A stretch of DNA of 64,000 bases from Azonexaceae bacterium s22 (GCA_016617495.1 WYCU01000004.1:124001-188000), one strand, 5' to 3'; counted from the stretch's first letter, positions 17,970 to 26,724 are shown. Numbers and translations: made by a program. Notes: a model not told the origin generated them from the letters alone.

Positions 17970-18239
17970 TCAGTGGTAATCCTGATAATCGACCAGGATG
18001 GCGTCTTCGCCTTCAAAATAAAAAGTCATTCGCCAATTGCCGTTGACCCAAACTGACCAGTGACCGTTGCTGAACTGGTGCAAACGCCAACCGGGTGCGC
18101 TCATGTCCTTGATCTGCCGCGCTTTGTCGAGCATGGTCAGTTGTAAACGGAGGCGCGTGGCGTGATGCGGCTGAATGCCATTTTTGCTGCCGCTTCGGAA
18201 GAACGCCTCCAAGCCTTTGTGAACAAATGACTTAATCAT
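17970..18239 (-). CDS. higB: HigB/RelE-type mRNA interferase toxin
   Basis: 89 residues, RelE/ParE fold. The N-terminal KSFVHKGLEAFFRSGSKNGI, the central LDKARQIKDMSAPGWRLHQF and the C-terminal NWRMTFYFEGEDAILVDYQD are characteristic of the ribosome-dependent HigB group. Transcribed ahead of higA. A TGTAAA/TTTACA inverted repeat lies just upstream of the start. Confidence 0.92.
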   Translation of the reverse strand: MIKSFVHKGLEAFFRSGSKNGIQPHHATRLRLQLTMLDKARQIKDMSAPGWRLHQFSNGHWSVWVNGNWRMTFYFEGEDAILVDYQDYH

Positions 18240-18247
18240 CGGTCAAT

Positions 18248-18266
18248 TGTAAAGCGTATATTTACA
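18248..18266 (-). promoter_or_regulatory. Candidate HigA operator upstream of higB
   Basis: Perfect inverted repeat TGTAAA - 7 bp - TTTACA, 9 bp upstream of the higB ATG. It lies where promoter and HigA binding would overlap. Confidence 0.55.
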
Positions 18267-18317
18267 GCTTGCAACGCTTGGTTTTCTTGTGAGTCAGGCT
18301 TGGGCGCCATGGTTCCG

Positions 18318-18351
18318 TTTGTCGCGGTCGACCCTCAAAAAAAGCCAAAAA
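18318..18351 (+). repeat. Uptake-sequence-like repeat, copy 7 (intergenic)
   Basis: Exact core at 18320-18332, then CCTC, AAAAAAA, GCC and AAAAA. Between higB and the radical SAM gene. Confidence 0.9.
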
Positions 18352-18375
18352 TCAAAGCGCCCCCCGGGGTTTGCC

Positions 18376-19470
18376 TTAGCTGCCGAGATGTACCGGAATC
18401 CTTCGCGGCCCGAACGCTCGGCCGTCGTGGCCCAGGGTTTTGCCGAAGCGGCCGGCGATGGCGGTCTGGCAGTGCGGGCAGCGGCCTTCCGGGGTGAGGT
18501 CGTAGCGGCGGATGTCGTACCAGTCGCGCACGATGAGCGCGGCGTGGCAGCCGGGGCAGAAGGTGGTGCCGCCTTCGCTGTCGTGTACGTTGCCGGTGAA
18601 GACGTGGTGCAGGCCGGCGTCGAGGGCGATGCGCCGGGCTTGCGTCAACTTTGGGGGCGGCGTGGGCGGCAGGTCGTTCATTTTCCAGTCCGGGTGGAAG
18701 GCGGTGAAGTGCAGCGGCACGTCCGGCCCCAGTTCGCGGGCAACCCAGGTGGCGAGTTCGTTGATTTCCGCGGCGCTGTCGTTCTGGCCGGGGATGAGCA
18801 GGGTGGTGATCTCCAGCCAGCAGTCGGTTTCGTGGTGGATGTAGGCCAGCGTGTCGAGTACCGGTTGCAGGTGGCCGACGCAGAGCTTGTGGTAGAAATC
18901 TTCGGTAAAGGCCTTGAGATCGACGTTGGCGGCATCCATGACGGCGAAGAATTCCCTGGCCGGTTCGCGGTGGATGTAGCCGGCGGTGACGGCCACATTG
19001 CGGATGCCCTGTTCGCGGCAGGCGAGCGCGGTGTCGATGGCGTATTCGGCAAAGATCACCGGGTCATTGTAGGTGTAGGCGACGCTGTCGGCGCCGTAGC
19101 GTTTAGCGGCAGCGGCGATGGCTTGCGGGCTGGCGGCGTCCATCAGGCGGTCCATGTCTTTCGATTTGGAAATGTCCCAGTTCTGGCAGAAGCGGCAGGC
19201 GAGGTTGCAGCCGGCGGTGCCGAAGGAGAGGATGCTGCTGCCGGGGTAGAAATGGTTGAGCGGTTTCTTTTCAATGGGGTCGATGCAGAAGCCGGATGAG
19301 CGGCCGTAGGTGGTGAGCTGCATGGCGCCATCGACCATGCGCCGCACGAAACAGGCACCGCGCTGGCCTTCGTGCAACTGGCAGTCGCGCGGGCAGAGGT
19401 CGCATTGCACGCGGCCATCGGGTAGCGCATGCCACCAGCGGCCGGGGTAGTTGGATTCGGGCAGGCTCAT
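18376..19470 (-). CDS. amrS: AmmeMemoRadiSam system radical SAM enzyme
   Basis: 364 residues. The radical SAM cluster motif is CNLACRFCQNW near residue 86; an upstream Cys-rich segment (QCDLCPRDCQLHEGQRGAC) is characteristic of the family, as is a C-terminal CPGC...CPHC zinc-like pair. Start at 19470 (MSLPESN) is set by a GGAGG ribosome site and an ATGA overlap with the AMMECR1 stop; a longer start at 19488 is unlikely. It acts with AMMECR1 and MEMO proteins encoded just upstream; the substrate is not established to my knowledge. Confidence 0.93.
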   Translation of the reverse strand: MSLPESNYPGRWWHALPDGRVQCDLCPRDCQLHEGQRGACFVRRMVDGAMQLTTYGRSSGFCIDPIEKKPLNHFYPGSSILSFGTAGCNLACRFCQNWDISKSKDMDRLMDAASPQAIAAAAKRYGADSVAYTYNDPVIFAEYAIDTALACREQGIRNVAVTAGYIHREPAREFFAVMDAANVDLKAFTEDFYHKLCVGHLQPVLDTLAYIHHETDCWLEITTLLIPGQNDSAAEINELATWVARELGPDVPLHFTAFHPDWKMNDLPPTPPPKLTQARRIALDAGLHHVFTGNVHDSEGGTTFCPGCHAALIVRDWYDIRRYDLTPEGRCPHCQTAIAGRFGKTLGHDGRAFGPRRIPVHLGS

Positions 19471-20021
19471 GGCTGGGCCTCCTTCCATTTATGGACGGTG
19501 TAGCGTTCGAGGCGGACATCCGGGCCCCAGTAGCTGGCGGCGAGCCCGGCCTTTTGCTTGAGCCGCGCCATGAATTCGCGCGGTTCCGGCAGTTGTTCCC
19601 ACACTTGCGGGAGAAAGGTGGAACGGCGCCCGCTGGCGGTGAAGATCACGCCATCCACATTCGGGCGCAGTTGGGCGAGGGCATCGGCCTCGCTGGAAAA
19701 TTGCATCGGTTCGGGCGGTGTCAGCAAGGAGACTTCGACGCGGGTGTGGGGCAGTTCGTCGGCGCGTAGCGGCGAAAAGCGCGGGTCGCGAAAGGCGGCG
19801 GCGCAGGCGTTTTCCTGAACATCCTGCGCCAGCGGACGCCAGGCTTCCAGGCTGCCAATGCAGCCGCGCAACTGGCCTTGCTGCGTGAGCGTGACGAAGG
19901 TGGCGCCCATTTTGGCCAGTTCCGGCAGGTCGACCGCGACATTCTGCGCGGCTTGCCCGAAACGGGCGGCGATGGCGTGACGCGCCAGCGTCAGCAGGGT
20001 GGGGCCGAGGGCATCAGACAT
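19467..20021 (-). CDS. amrA: AMMECR1-domain protein (AmmeMemoRadiSam system protein A)
   Basis: 184 residues with the AMMECR1 signature LRGCIGSLEAWRPLAQDV and DPRFSPLRADELPHTRVEVS. The invariant RGCIG block is intact. Start at 20021 (MSDALGPTLL) overlaps the MEMO stop by 8 bp; the stop overlaps the radical SAM start by 4 bp, so the three genes are translationally coupled. Family function is unresolved; a role in modification with the radical SAM partner is inferred. A dispersed repeat copy lies inside its early conserved region. Confidence 0.92.
   Translation of the reverse strand: MSDALGPTLLTLARHAIAARFGQAAQNVAVDLPELAKMGATFVTLTQQGQLRGCIGSLEAWRPLAQDVQENACAAAFRDPRFSPLRADELPHTRVEVSLLTPPEPMQFSSEADALAQLRPNVDGVIFTASGRRSTFLPQVWEQLPEPREFMARLKQKAGLAASYWGPDVRLERYTVHKWKEAQP
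19909..19943 (-). repeat. Uptake-sequence-like repeat, copy 8 (inside AMMECR1 gene)
   Basis: Exact core at 19929-19941, preceded by AA, followed on the minus strand by CGGAAC, TGGCC and AAAAT. Encodes NVAVDLPELAKMG in the AMMECR1 frame. Confidence 0.8.
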
Positions 20022-20814
20022 TGCCGGCCTCCGTGAAGCTGAATGCGGCATAGCCGACCACGCGCTGCTTGTCGCCGGCCGTGTCGCCAGAGTTGCAGCG
20101 GTGCAGCAGTTGCGGGGCGAGGCCGTGGCGGCGGGCAGCGAGCAGCAGGCCGTTCACCGGGTAGGCACCGCAGGCTTGTTCCGGGCGGATGTGGGTGTCG
20201 AGCTTGAGGATGTGCGCGCAGGTGTCGGCATCCACATGGTTGGCGGTGGCATAGGGCAGGAAGTGGGAGAGGTCGGAACTCACGACAATCAGCGTTTCCG
20301 GCCCGCCCCAGAGGATTTCGATCACCTCCGCCACATCGCTCGGCTCGGCGTGGCCCACGGCCAGCGGCACGAGCCGGAAATTGTCGAGAGCGCGCTGGAG
20401 GAAGGGCAGGTGCACTTCAAGCGAATGTTCCTGGGCATGAGCGCGGTCGCTGATGACGATTTGCGGCAATTCGGCAATCTGGGCCATGGCGCCGGTATCG
20501 AGCGGAATGTCGCCAAGCGGCGTGGCAAAGCGGTCGCAAGCCGGTAGCGCCAGCCCGGCTACGGCAACGCGGTGCGTCGGGCCAAGCAAGACGACGCGCC
20601 GGATCTGCGCCCGCCATGGCGCCAGCAGGGCGTAGCCGAGCGCCGCCGTGCTGCCGGAATACACGTAACCCGCATGCGGCAGGATCAGAGCCTTGGGTTG
20701 CTGTGGCGCCGCTGCGGGGGCGGCGGCGAGGAAATGGTCGACGGTGTTGGCCAGCAAGGCCGGCTGGCCGGGATAGAACATGTCGGCAACGGCGGGGGGG
20801 CGGGTGTGGGTCAC
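20014..20814 (-). CDS. amrB: MEMO1-family protein (AmmeMemoRadiSam system protein B)
   Basis: 266 residues starting with GTG at 20814, preceded by AGGAG at good spacing. Family motifs: ILPHAGYVYSGSTAALGY, LLGPTHRV, HSLEVHLPFLQ and VVSSDLSHF, which supply the conserved His/Asp/Cys pocket that resembles extradiol dioxygenases. Human MEMO1 binds metal; the bacterial partner reaction is unknown. Lies 14 bp after the MgtC/DUF4010 gene and overlaps AMMECR1. Confidence 0.93.
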   Translation of the reverse strand: MTHTRPPAVADMFYPGQPALLANTVDHFLAAAPAAAPQQPKALILPHAGYVYSGSTAALGYALLAPWRAQIRRVVLLGPTHRVAVAGLALPACDRFATPLGDIPLDTGAMAQIAELPQIVISDRAHAQEHSLEVHLPFLQRALDNFRLVPLAVGHAEPSDVAEVIEILWGGPETLIVVSSDLSHFLPYATANHVDADTCAHILKLDTHIRPEQACGAYPVNGLLLAARRHGLAPQLLHRCNSGDTAGDKQRVVGYAAFSFTEAGNV

Positions 20815-20828
20815 GATGGACTCCTTTC

Positions 20829-22085
20829 CTAAACGAGCGCGAGGCCCAGCGCCATGCCGCCACCGATGGCGAGCAGGCCGGGCAGGGCATGGCGGGCGAG
20901 CCGGCTGCCGCCGATGCCGACGACCAGCCCGATCTTGAACATCAGGTTGGCCATCAGCGCGAGCGAGACGGCGGTGACCGCATGCGGGCCGGTGATGGTT
21001 TGCAGATCGAACAGGCGCAGCGTGGAGAGCACGCTGGCATCGGCGTCGGTCAAGCCGGAGGCCAGCGCCACCGCATACAGCCCGCGGTTGCCGGCCACAT
21101 CCTGCAGCCAGGCCGAGGCGAGCAGCACGATGGCGTATAGCAGACCGAAGGAAATGGCGATTTTCAGTTCGGTCGGGTTCTTGACCTCGGGCATCGGCAG
21201 CTCGGTGCCATTGCCCAGCGCCTTCCAGCCATAGAGCGTGAGCGCGAGGCCGGGCACGACCCCGCAGGCAAAGACGATCAGCAAGGGCATGGCGAGCACC
21301 GGCGCGACCACCGTGGCAATCACCCCGATGCGCAGCATGACCATGAGGTTGGCAATGAGCACGATGACCGCCGACATGCGCGCCAGATCGGCATGTTCGG
21401 CCGCATGGCGGGAAAACATCAGGGTTGTCGCGGTCGACGACGCCAAACCGCCAAAAATGCCCAGCACCGCAGCGCCGTGACGCGCGCCGACGATGCGCAA
21501 CGCGAGGTAGCCGGTCAGGGCCAGCCCGGAAATCAGCACCACCATCCACCACACCTGGCGCGGGTTGATGGCGTTGAATGGTCCGAAATCCCGGTTCGGC
21601 AAGATCGGCAGGATGACCAGCGAGAGGACGGCGAATTGCAGGATGGAGTTGATGTCGCGCGGGGTGAGCCGCTCGCTCAGATTGCGTAATTCGGCCTTGA
21701 AGTAGAGCAGGATGGTGGTGGTGATCGCCAGCATGACGGCCAGCGTGGCGTAGCCGAACCAGACCGCCGCACCCAGCCCGTAGGTCACGACGATGGCCGC
21801 TTCCGAAGTGAAGCCGCGATATTGTTCTTCCTGCCGGGTGGAAAAATTGGAGGCCACCATGGCCACGGCGATGACCAGCAAGCCGGTGACCAGCACCCAC
21901 GGCCCGCCTGTTTTTTCGCCGAGCATGGCAAACAGGCAGCCGAGCATGGCCACCAGCGCAAAGGTGCGCAGCCCGGCCGCGGCATCCGGCCGGCGTTCGC
22001 GCTCCATGCCGACAAGCAAGCCGATGCCCAGCGCGGTCGCAAATGCCTCCAGCGGTGCAGCCAGTTCCGGAACGACGAAGCTCAT
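20829..22085 (-). CDS. MgtC/SapB and DUF4010 membrane protein
   Basis: 418 residues, about 12 hydrophobic segments. N-terminal MgtC-like part (ALGIGLLVGMERERRPDAAAG, LRTFALVAMLG) followed by the DUF4010 permease-like part (RDINSILQFAVLSLVILPIL, FGGLASSTATTLMFSR, ASGLTDADASVLS). Start at ATG 22085 (MSFVVPEL); a TTG three codons upstream is possible. First gene of the AmmeMemoRadiSam operon, 14 bp before MEMO. Transport substrate unknown. One repeat copy lies within it. Confidence 0.88.
   Translation of the reverse strand: MSFVVPELAAPLEAFATALGIGLLVGMERERRPDAAAGLRTFALVAMLGCLFAMLGEKTGGPWVLVTGLLVIAVAMVASNFSTRQEEQYRGFTSEAAIVVTYGLGAAVWFGYATLAVMLAITTTILLYFKAELRNLSERLTPRDINSILQFAVLSLVILPILPNRDFGPFNAINPRQVWWMVVLISGLALTGYLALRIVGARHGAAVLGIFGGLASSTATTLMFSRHAAEHADLARMSAVIVLIANLMVMLRIGVIATVVAPVLAMPLLIVFACGVVPGLALTLYGWKALGNGTELPMPEVKNPTELKIAISFGLLYAIVLLASAWLQDVAGNRGLYAVALASGLTDADASVLSTLRLFDLQTITGPHAVTAVSLALMANLMFKIGLVVGIGGSRLARHALPGLLAIGGGMALGLALV
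21424..21458 (+). repeat. Uptake-sequence-like repeat, copy 9 (inside MgtC/DUF4010 gene)
   Basis: Exact core at 21426-21438, spacer GACG, then CCAAA, CCGCC and AAAAAT. Antisense to the host gene, within the LGIFGGLASSTATTLMF region. Confidence 0.8.
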
Positions 22086-22125
22086 GGTCTCCAACTCCGT
22101 GGCCTTTATTCAGTAAAATTAAGCC

Positions 22126-22812
22126 ATGCCACGTCATTTCGCAATCGTTCCCGCTGCCGGCAGCGGCGCGCGCTTCGGCGCCGAAAAGCCAAAACAGTAT
22201 CTCGACCTCCTCGGTCGCCCGCTGATCTACCACACCCTCGCCGCATTGCTGGCCTGCCAGGACATCGAACGCGTCTGGGTGGTGATCTCTCCGGACGATG
22301 CGGAATGGAACCGCCACGACTGGTCCGCGCTCGGTTCGCGGCTCGAAGTCCTGCGCTGCGGCGGCGCCACGCGTGCCGACAGTGTCGGCAACGGGCTCCA
22401 GGCGGCAGCCATGGTCGCCACCGAGAACGACTGGATTCTGGTCCACGATGCCGCGCGGCCGTGCATCGGCCCGGAGATGCTGGCACGCATGATCCGCGAA
22501 CTGGCCGACGACCCCGTCGGCGGCATTCTCGCCGTGCCGGTGGCGGACACCCTCAAGCGTGCCGATGCGGCGCAACGCATCGCCGCCACCGAGCCGCGCG
22601 ACGGCCTCTGGCAAGCCCAGACGCCGCAAATGTTCCGCTACGGCCTGCTCTGTGAGGCGCTGGAAAAATGCCGCGCCGTGACCGACGAAGCCGGCGCTGT
22701 CGAAGCCTTGGGCCATGCGCCGAAACTGGTGCTCGGCGACGCCACCAATCTCAAAGTGACCTATCCGGCCGATCTTGCGCTGGCCGCGATGATTCTCAGG
22801 GGACGCAAATGA
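22126..22812 (+). CDS. ispD: 2-C-methyl-D-erythritol 4-phosphate cytidylyltransferase
   Basis: 228 residues. Third enzyme of the MEP isoprenoid pathway, transferring CMP from CTP. N-terminal nucleotide-binding loop [19 protein letters not shown], middle VHDAARPC and downstream TQTPQMFR-like segment ([13 protein letters not shown]) are intact. Its stop overlaps the ispF start (ATGA). The 40-bp gap to the divergent MgtC/DUF4010 gene must hold both promoters. Confidence 0.97.
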   Translation: MPRHFAIVPAAGSGARFGAEKPKQYLDLLGRPLIYHTLAALLACQDIERVWVVISPDDAEWNRHDWSALGSRLEVLRCGGATRADSVGNGLQAAAMVATENDWILVHDAARPCIGPEMLARMIRELADDPVGGILAVPVADTLKRADAAQRIAATEPRDGLWQAQTPQMFRYGLLCEALEKCRAVTDEAGAVEALGHAPKLVLGDATNLKVTYPADLALAAMILRGRK

Positions 22813-23291
22813 ATTTCCGGGTCGGGCAGGGCTACGACGTTCATCGCTTGGTCGAAGGCCGCAAACTCATTCTCGGTGGCGTCGAGATTCCACACGAAAC
22901 CGGCTTGCTCGGGCATTCCGATGCCGACGCGCTGCTGCACGCCATTACCGATGCACTGCTCGGCGCCGTCGCGCTCGGCGATATTGGCCGTCATTTTCCC
23001 GATACCGACCCGCGCTACAAAGGCGCCGACAGCCGCGTGCTGTTGCGCGGCGCCGTGGCGCTACTCGCCGAGCGCGGCTGGCGGCCGGTGAATGTCGACG
23101 CCACGATCATCGCCCAGCGGCCCAAACTGGCACCGCATGCTGCGGCCATGGTGGCAAATGTCGCGGTCGACCTCGGAATTTCGCCCGAATCCGTGAATAT
23201 CAAAGGCAAGACCAACGAACAGCTCGGCTACCTCGGCCGGCAGGAAGCCATCGAGGCCCAGGCTGTGGTCCTCGTGGAACGTGTCGCCTGA
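22809..23291 (+). CDS. ispF: 2-C-methyl-D-erythritol 2,4-cyclodiphosphate synthase
   Basis: 160 residues, full length. Zinc-site GQGYDVHRL and the [20 protein letters not shown] block are present, as is the C-terminal [15 protein letters not shown] substrate loop. Start at 22809 follows the 4-bp overlap with ispD; a longer upstream frame is a shadow. A dispersed repeat copy lies inside the conserved C-terminal region at normal protein spacing, so it was not a simple insertion. Confidence 0.97.
   Translation: MNFRVGQGYDVHRLVEGRKLILGGVEIPHETGLLGHSDADALLHAITDALLGAVALGDIGRHFPDTDPRYKGADSRVLLRGAVALLAERGWRPVNVDATIIAQRPKLAPHAAAMVANVAVDLGISPESVNIKGKTNEQLGYLGRQEAIEAQAVVLVERVA
23157..23190 (+). repeat. 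Uptake-sequence-like repeat, copy 10 (inside ispF)
   Basis: Exact core at 23159-23171, preceded by AA, then CTCG, GAATTT, CGCCC and GAAT. Read in frame as [12 protein letters not shown], a segment homologous to normal IspF sequences. Confidence 0.8.
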
Positions 23292-23847
23292 ACGCCCGCC
23301 TGCTGCACCCCGCCCGCCGGTAGCCCGGGTCTTCTTCGCGCTCTGGCCGCCGGCTGAACTTGCCGCCACCCTGGCCGGCGCCGCCAAAGATTTTGCCCAT
23401 CAGGCCGGGGGGCACCCGAGCCGGCAGGAGACCCTTCACCTCACGCTGGCCTTTCTCGGCGATGTGCCGATCAGCCGCCTGCCCGAACTCCAGGCCGCCG
23501 CCCAAAACGTGCGCGGCCCAGCGTTCGAACTTACCCTCGACCGCTTCGGCCTCTGGCAACACAACCGCATCTTCTGGACCGGATGTACCCAGCCACCCCC
23601 CGCACTGGGCACCCTGGCCGCGTCGCTGATGCAGCAGGTGCAAGACAGCGGCTTCCCTGTGCCCGACGCCCAGCGCCCGTTTGTGCCACACATGACGCTG
23701 GTGAGAAAAGTCGCCCGTTTGCAAACGCCCGTGCCGCAATGCGCGCCGCATCAGTGGATGTGTCGGGAGTTTGTGCTGGTGCGCTCGCGCGTCTCGGAAT
23801 CCGGGGCGGACTACGCGGTGTTGGCGCGCTTCCCGCTGGTCGGCTGA
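23281..23847 (+). CDS. thpR: RNA 2',3'-cyclic phosphodiesterase (2'-5' RNA ligase family)
   Basis: 188 residues, two-histidine phosphoesterase fold with both catalytic motifs, HLTLAF near residue 58 and HMTLVR near 137. Opens RNA 2',3'-cyclic phosphates to 2'-phosphates; in vitro ligase activity gave the old name. GTG start at 23281 overlaps the ispF end by 11 bp; no earlier start is available without a deeper overlap. Confidence 0.9.
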   Translation: MSPERPPAAPRPPVARVFFALWPPAELAATLAGAAKDFAHQAGGHPSRQETLHLTLAFLGDVPISRLPELQAAAQNVRGPAFELTLDRFGLWQHNRIFWTGCTQPPPALGTLAASLMQQVQDSGFPVPDAQRPFVPHMTLVRKVARLQTPVPQCAPHQWMCREFVLVRSRVSESGADYAVLARFPLVG

Positions 23848-23948
23848 AGCCCTGTCCTGTCTCCTGGAAAAATCCGGCCGCTTCCGCTAGGTTGGTAGCG
23901 TGGGTCACCGTGCGACACAAAGACCTGATGACAGGGAGGCAAAACATC

Positions 23949-24590
23949 ATGGAAGCAATTGCTTATATCGGCAGGCTGGCAATCAGCCTTTTTCTGGCCA
24001 GCCTGTTGGCCGGTTGTGCATTCGGCACCCGCGAAGCAACACTGATTTATCCGCCGGCGCCTGACGGCGAGGCAAAGTCGGCGGTAGCGCAAGCCGCAGC
24101 CCCGGTCAGCCGGAATACCAAAGTGCTTTTGCAGGCATTTTCCGACCAGCGCTCTGACAAGAACGTCGTCGGTACGGTACGTAATGGTTATGGGATGCGT
24201 ACGGCCGATGTTATTGCCAAGAACAGTGTGACCGCCTGGGTCACCGATGCTGTGGCGCAGGAACTGAAAAAACGGGGTTTCACGGTGATCCAGAGCGATC
24301 CCAAGGCGCAGCCCGAAGCCGGAAGCATTTTGGTCGGCGGTGAAATCCTCAATGTCTTTTGCGACATGTATTTCTCCTATACCGGCCAAGTATCGCTGCT
24401 CGTGAAGGTTACCGACAGCAAGGGCGAAGTGGTCAGCAGACACTATGCCGGCGAAGGCTCGGCAGGACTTGCCTTTGCTGCCACCGCGGAGTCGTTTGCG
24501 GCCTCGCTGTCGCTGGCCTTGGCTGCCGCGCTGGAAAAAATGATGGTTGATCTGGACGCGAAGTTTCCTGTAGCCGTCAAAGCGGAGTAA
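23949..24590 (+). CDS. Outer-membrane lipoprotein of unknown function
   Basis: 213 residues. Lipoprotein signal peptide with lipobox SLLAGC (Cys near residue 23). The mature part carries a QAFSDQRSDKNVVGTVRNG motif and a VGGEILNVFCDMYFSYTGQV segment reminiscent of YajG-like lipoproteins. Start at 23949 is supported by a GGGAGG site 8 bp upstream; the long in-frame extension overlaps thpR and is rejected. Convergent with the downstream kinase gene, with only 12 bp between stops. Confidence 0.78.
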   Translation: MEAIAYIGRLAISLFLASLLAGCAFGTREATLIYPPAPDGEAKSAVAQAAAPVSRNTKVLLQAFSDQRSDKNVVGTVRNGYGMRTADVIAKNSVTAWVTDAVAQELKKRGFTVIQSDPKAQPEAGSILVGGEILNVFCDMYFSYTGQVSLLVKVTDSKGEVVSRHYAGEGSAGLAFAATAESFAASLSLALAAALEKMMVDLDAKFPVAVKAE

Positions 24591-24602
24591 GGCATTGGGC
24601 GG

Positions 24603-25913
24603 CTAAGCCGCCGGCTGCAGCGGAATCGCCAAGCGTGCCAGCAAGCCCCCGCCGGGATTGGGGAGGAGATCGAGCCGTCCGCTGTGAAGACGGGCGATGC
24701 GCTCGACGATGGCAAGGCCCAGGCCGGTGCCGGTGGCATTGCTGCGGGCGCCGTCCATGCGGGTGAAGGGGCGTTTGAGGCGGTCGATCTGGGTTTCCGG
24801 GATGCCGGGGCCGCGGTCACGAACTTCAATCCAGATTTCGTTGGGCTGCCGGAGCGCCGCAAGCGTAATTTCGCCGCCGCCGTATTTGCGGGCGTTGTCG
24901 ATCAGGTTGCCGATGGCGCGGCTGAGGGCGCGGGGGCGTACCGGCAGGATGGGCAGCGGGGCCAGTTCGGTGTTGAGCGGCGTGCCGAGCTGCGCTTGCC
25001 GCTCGACAATGGCCGCCAGCAGGTCGTCGAGGCTGGCGGGCTCCGGGGCTTCGCCCTGATTGGTGCGCGCGTAGTCCATGAATTGCGCGATCACGCTTTC
25101 CATTTGCTCGATGTCGGCGACCACAGCGTCGCGGGCGGATTCGTCGTTGATGCTGAGTTCGGCTTCGAGACGCAGTCGGGTCAGCGGTGTGCGCAGATCA
25201 TGGGAGATACCGGCGAGGACTTCCGAGCGTTCGTTTTCGTGCTGTTCGAGGTCACGGGCCATGGTGTTGAAGGCGGTGGCGAGGCGGCGGATTTCTTCTG
25301 CGCCTTCTTCCGGTAGCGGCTCGGGGCGACGCCCACGGCCAACAGCTGCCGCCGAGCGGGAAAGCGCCTTGAGCGGCCGGCTGATGCGCGAGGCGATGAG
25401 CCACGCGACGGCGAGCGCCAGCCCCAGGGCGAGCAGCCCCCAGAGCAGCCATTGGCCGGCAAAGCTACGCTGGGCGCGTTCGCGCGGGAGGATGAGCCAA
25501 TATTCGTCGTCGTCGCGCTCGTCCAGACGGAAGCTGACCCAGAAACCGGCAACGCCGTCCACCTCGGCCGCGACGCGGGTGTGCGGGCCGAGGCGGGCGG
25601 TGAGTTCGCGCTGGATGAGCTGGTTGAAGCGGGAATCCGGCATCGGTGCGATCTGGTCTTCTTCTTCGGCCGGAAGCAGGCGGATGCCTTCGCGGGTGGA
25701 GAGTTCCTGAAAGAGTTCGGGGCGCTTTTCCGGTGCGGCGGCGAAGAGGGCGGCGCGGATCAGGTTGACGGTGGACGTGGCGAGCTGCGCAGTTTCACGG
25801 GCGCGCGGCTCGGCTTCGATGTAACGGAAAAGGCTCAGCCAGGCCGTGGTGGTGAGTACGACCAGCGCCGCCAGCAGCAGGAAAGTGCGGGCGAGCAGGG
25901 TGTGCGGGATCAT
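24603..25913 (-). CDS. envZ: Sensor histidine kinase, EnvZ-like
   Basis: 436 residues. TM1 (8-28) and TM2 (about 155-180) flank a ~125-residue periplasmic sensor; HAMP follows (ISRPLKALSRSAAAVGRG). The H box AGISHDLRTPLTRL has the phospho-His near 239; the ATPase boxes NLIDNARKYGG, DRGPGIPE and GTGLGLAIVER are intact. Overlaps its regulator by the ATGA junction (25910-25913). Expected to respond to envelope or osmotic conditions and to phosphorylate OmpR. Confidence 0.92.
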   Translation of the reverse strand: MIPHTLLARTFLLLAALVVLTTTAWLSLFRYIEAEPRARETAQLATSTVNLIRAALFAAAPEKRPELFQELSTREGIRLLPAEEEDQIAPMPDSRFNQLIQRELTARLGPHTRVAAEVDGVAGFWVSFRLDERDDDEYWLILPRERAQRSFAGQWLLWGLLALGLALAVAWLIASRISRPLKALSRSAAAVGRGRRPEPLPEEGAEEIRRLATAFNTMARDLEQHENERSEVLAGISHDLRTPLTRLRLEAELSINDESARDAVVADIEQMESVIAQFMDYARTNQGEAPEPASLDDLLAAIVERQAQLGTPLNTELAPLPILPVRPRALSRAIGNLIDNARKYGGGEITLAALRQPNEIWIEVRDRGPGIPETQIDRLKRPFTRMDGARSNATGTGLGLAIVERIARLHSGRLDLLPNPGGGLLARLAIPLQPAA

Positions 25914-26635
25914 TGCCGCTCGGCGCCATCCGGTACGAAGACGTAGCCAAAGCCCCAGACGGTCTGGATGTAGCGCGGTTGGGCGGGATCGGTTTCGACG
26001 AGCTTGCGCAGGCGGGAGACCTGCACGTCGATGGCGCGGTCAAAGGGGCCTTGTTCGCGGCCGCGGGCGAGCGCCATCAGTTTGTCGCGCGAAAGCGGCT
26101 GCCGGGGGTGCTGGAGGAGCACCTTGAGCACGGCGAATTCGCCGGTGGTGAGCGTGAGTTGTTCGTCCCCGCGCTTGAGGCTGCGGGCCGCGAGATCCAC
26201 TTCAACCTGGCCGAAACGCACGATGCCGGCATCGGCCTCCGGCGCGCCGGGGGGCGCGGCGCCCTGGCGGCGCAGCACGGCATGGATGCGGGCGAGCAGT
26301 TCGCGCGGGTTGAACGGTTTGGGCAGGTAGTCGTCGGCGCCCATTTCGAGGCCGACGATGCGGTCCACTTCATCGCCCTTGGCGGTGAGCATGACGATGG
26401 GCGTCGCATCACCGGTACCACGCAGGCGCCGGCAGATGGAGAGGCCATCTTCGCCGGGCAGCATGAGATCGAGCACGATGAGGTCGAAATGTTCGCGGGT
26501 GCGGGCACGATCCATCTGCGGCGCATCGGCTACCGCTTTGACCTCGAAGCCCTGTTCGCCGAGATAGCGGACCAGCAGGTCCCGCAGTCGGAGGTCGTCG
26601 TCGACGACCAGCAGTCGGTGTTGTCTGTCGTTCAT
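25910..26635 (-). CDS. ompR: Response regulator, OmpR family (OmpR-like)
   Basis: 241 residues. Receiver domain with VVDDD, phospho-acceptor in LIVLDLMLPGEDG (near 57) and a conserved Lys in DDYLPKPFNP. Winged-helix C-terminus contains RDKLMALARGREQGPFDRAI and ends IQTVWGFGYVFVPDG, very close to enterobacterial OmpR. Start at 26635 (MNDRQHR); the longer upstream frame is a shadow. Divergent from the small exported protein at 26806. Confidence 0.94.
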   Translation of the reverse strand: MNDRQHRLLVVDDDLRLRDLLVRYLGEQGFEVKAVADAPQMDRARTREHFDLIVLDLMLPGEDGLSICRRLRGTGDATPIVMLTAKGDEVDRIVGLEMGADDYLPKPFNPRELLARIHAVLRRQGAAPPGAPEADAGIVRFGQVEVDLAARSLKRGDEQLTLTTGEFAVLKVLLQHPRQPLSRDKLMALARGREQGPFDRAIDVQVSRLRKLVETDPAQPRYIQTVWGFGYVFVPDGAERQ

Positions 26636-26680
26636 GGCACGAAGGATAATCGGGCGGCCGGGCTTGGCATGGCGGGAATG

Positions 26681-26724
26681 GTAACAAGCTTTGTTGTTCC
26701 CTGCGGGGCGAAACAGCTTGTTAC
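26681..26724. promoter_or_regulatory. Inverted repeat between ompR and the divergent exported-protein gene
   Basis: Perfect 10-bp arms GTAACAAGCT (26681-26690) and AGCTTGTTAC (26715-26724), centre-to-centre 34 bp. GTTAC/GTAAC half-sites recall OmpR-binding sequences, so autoregulation or control of the divergent gene by OmpR is plausible but unproven. Confidence 0.5.
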
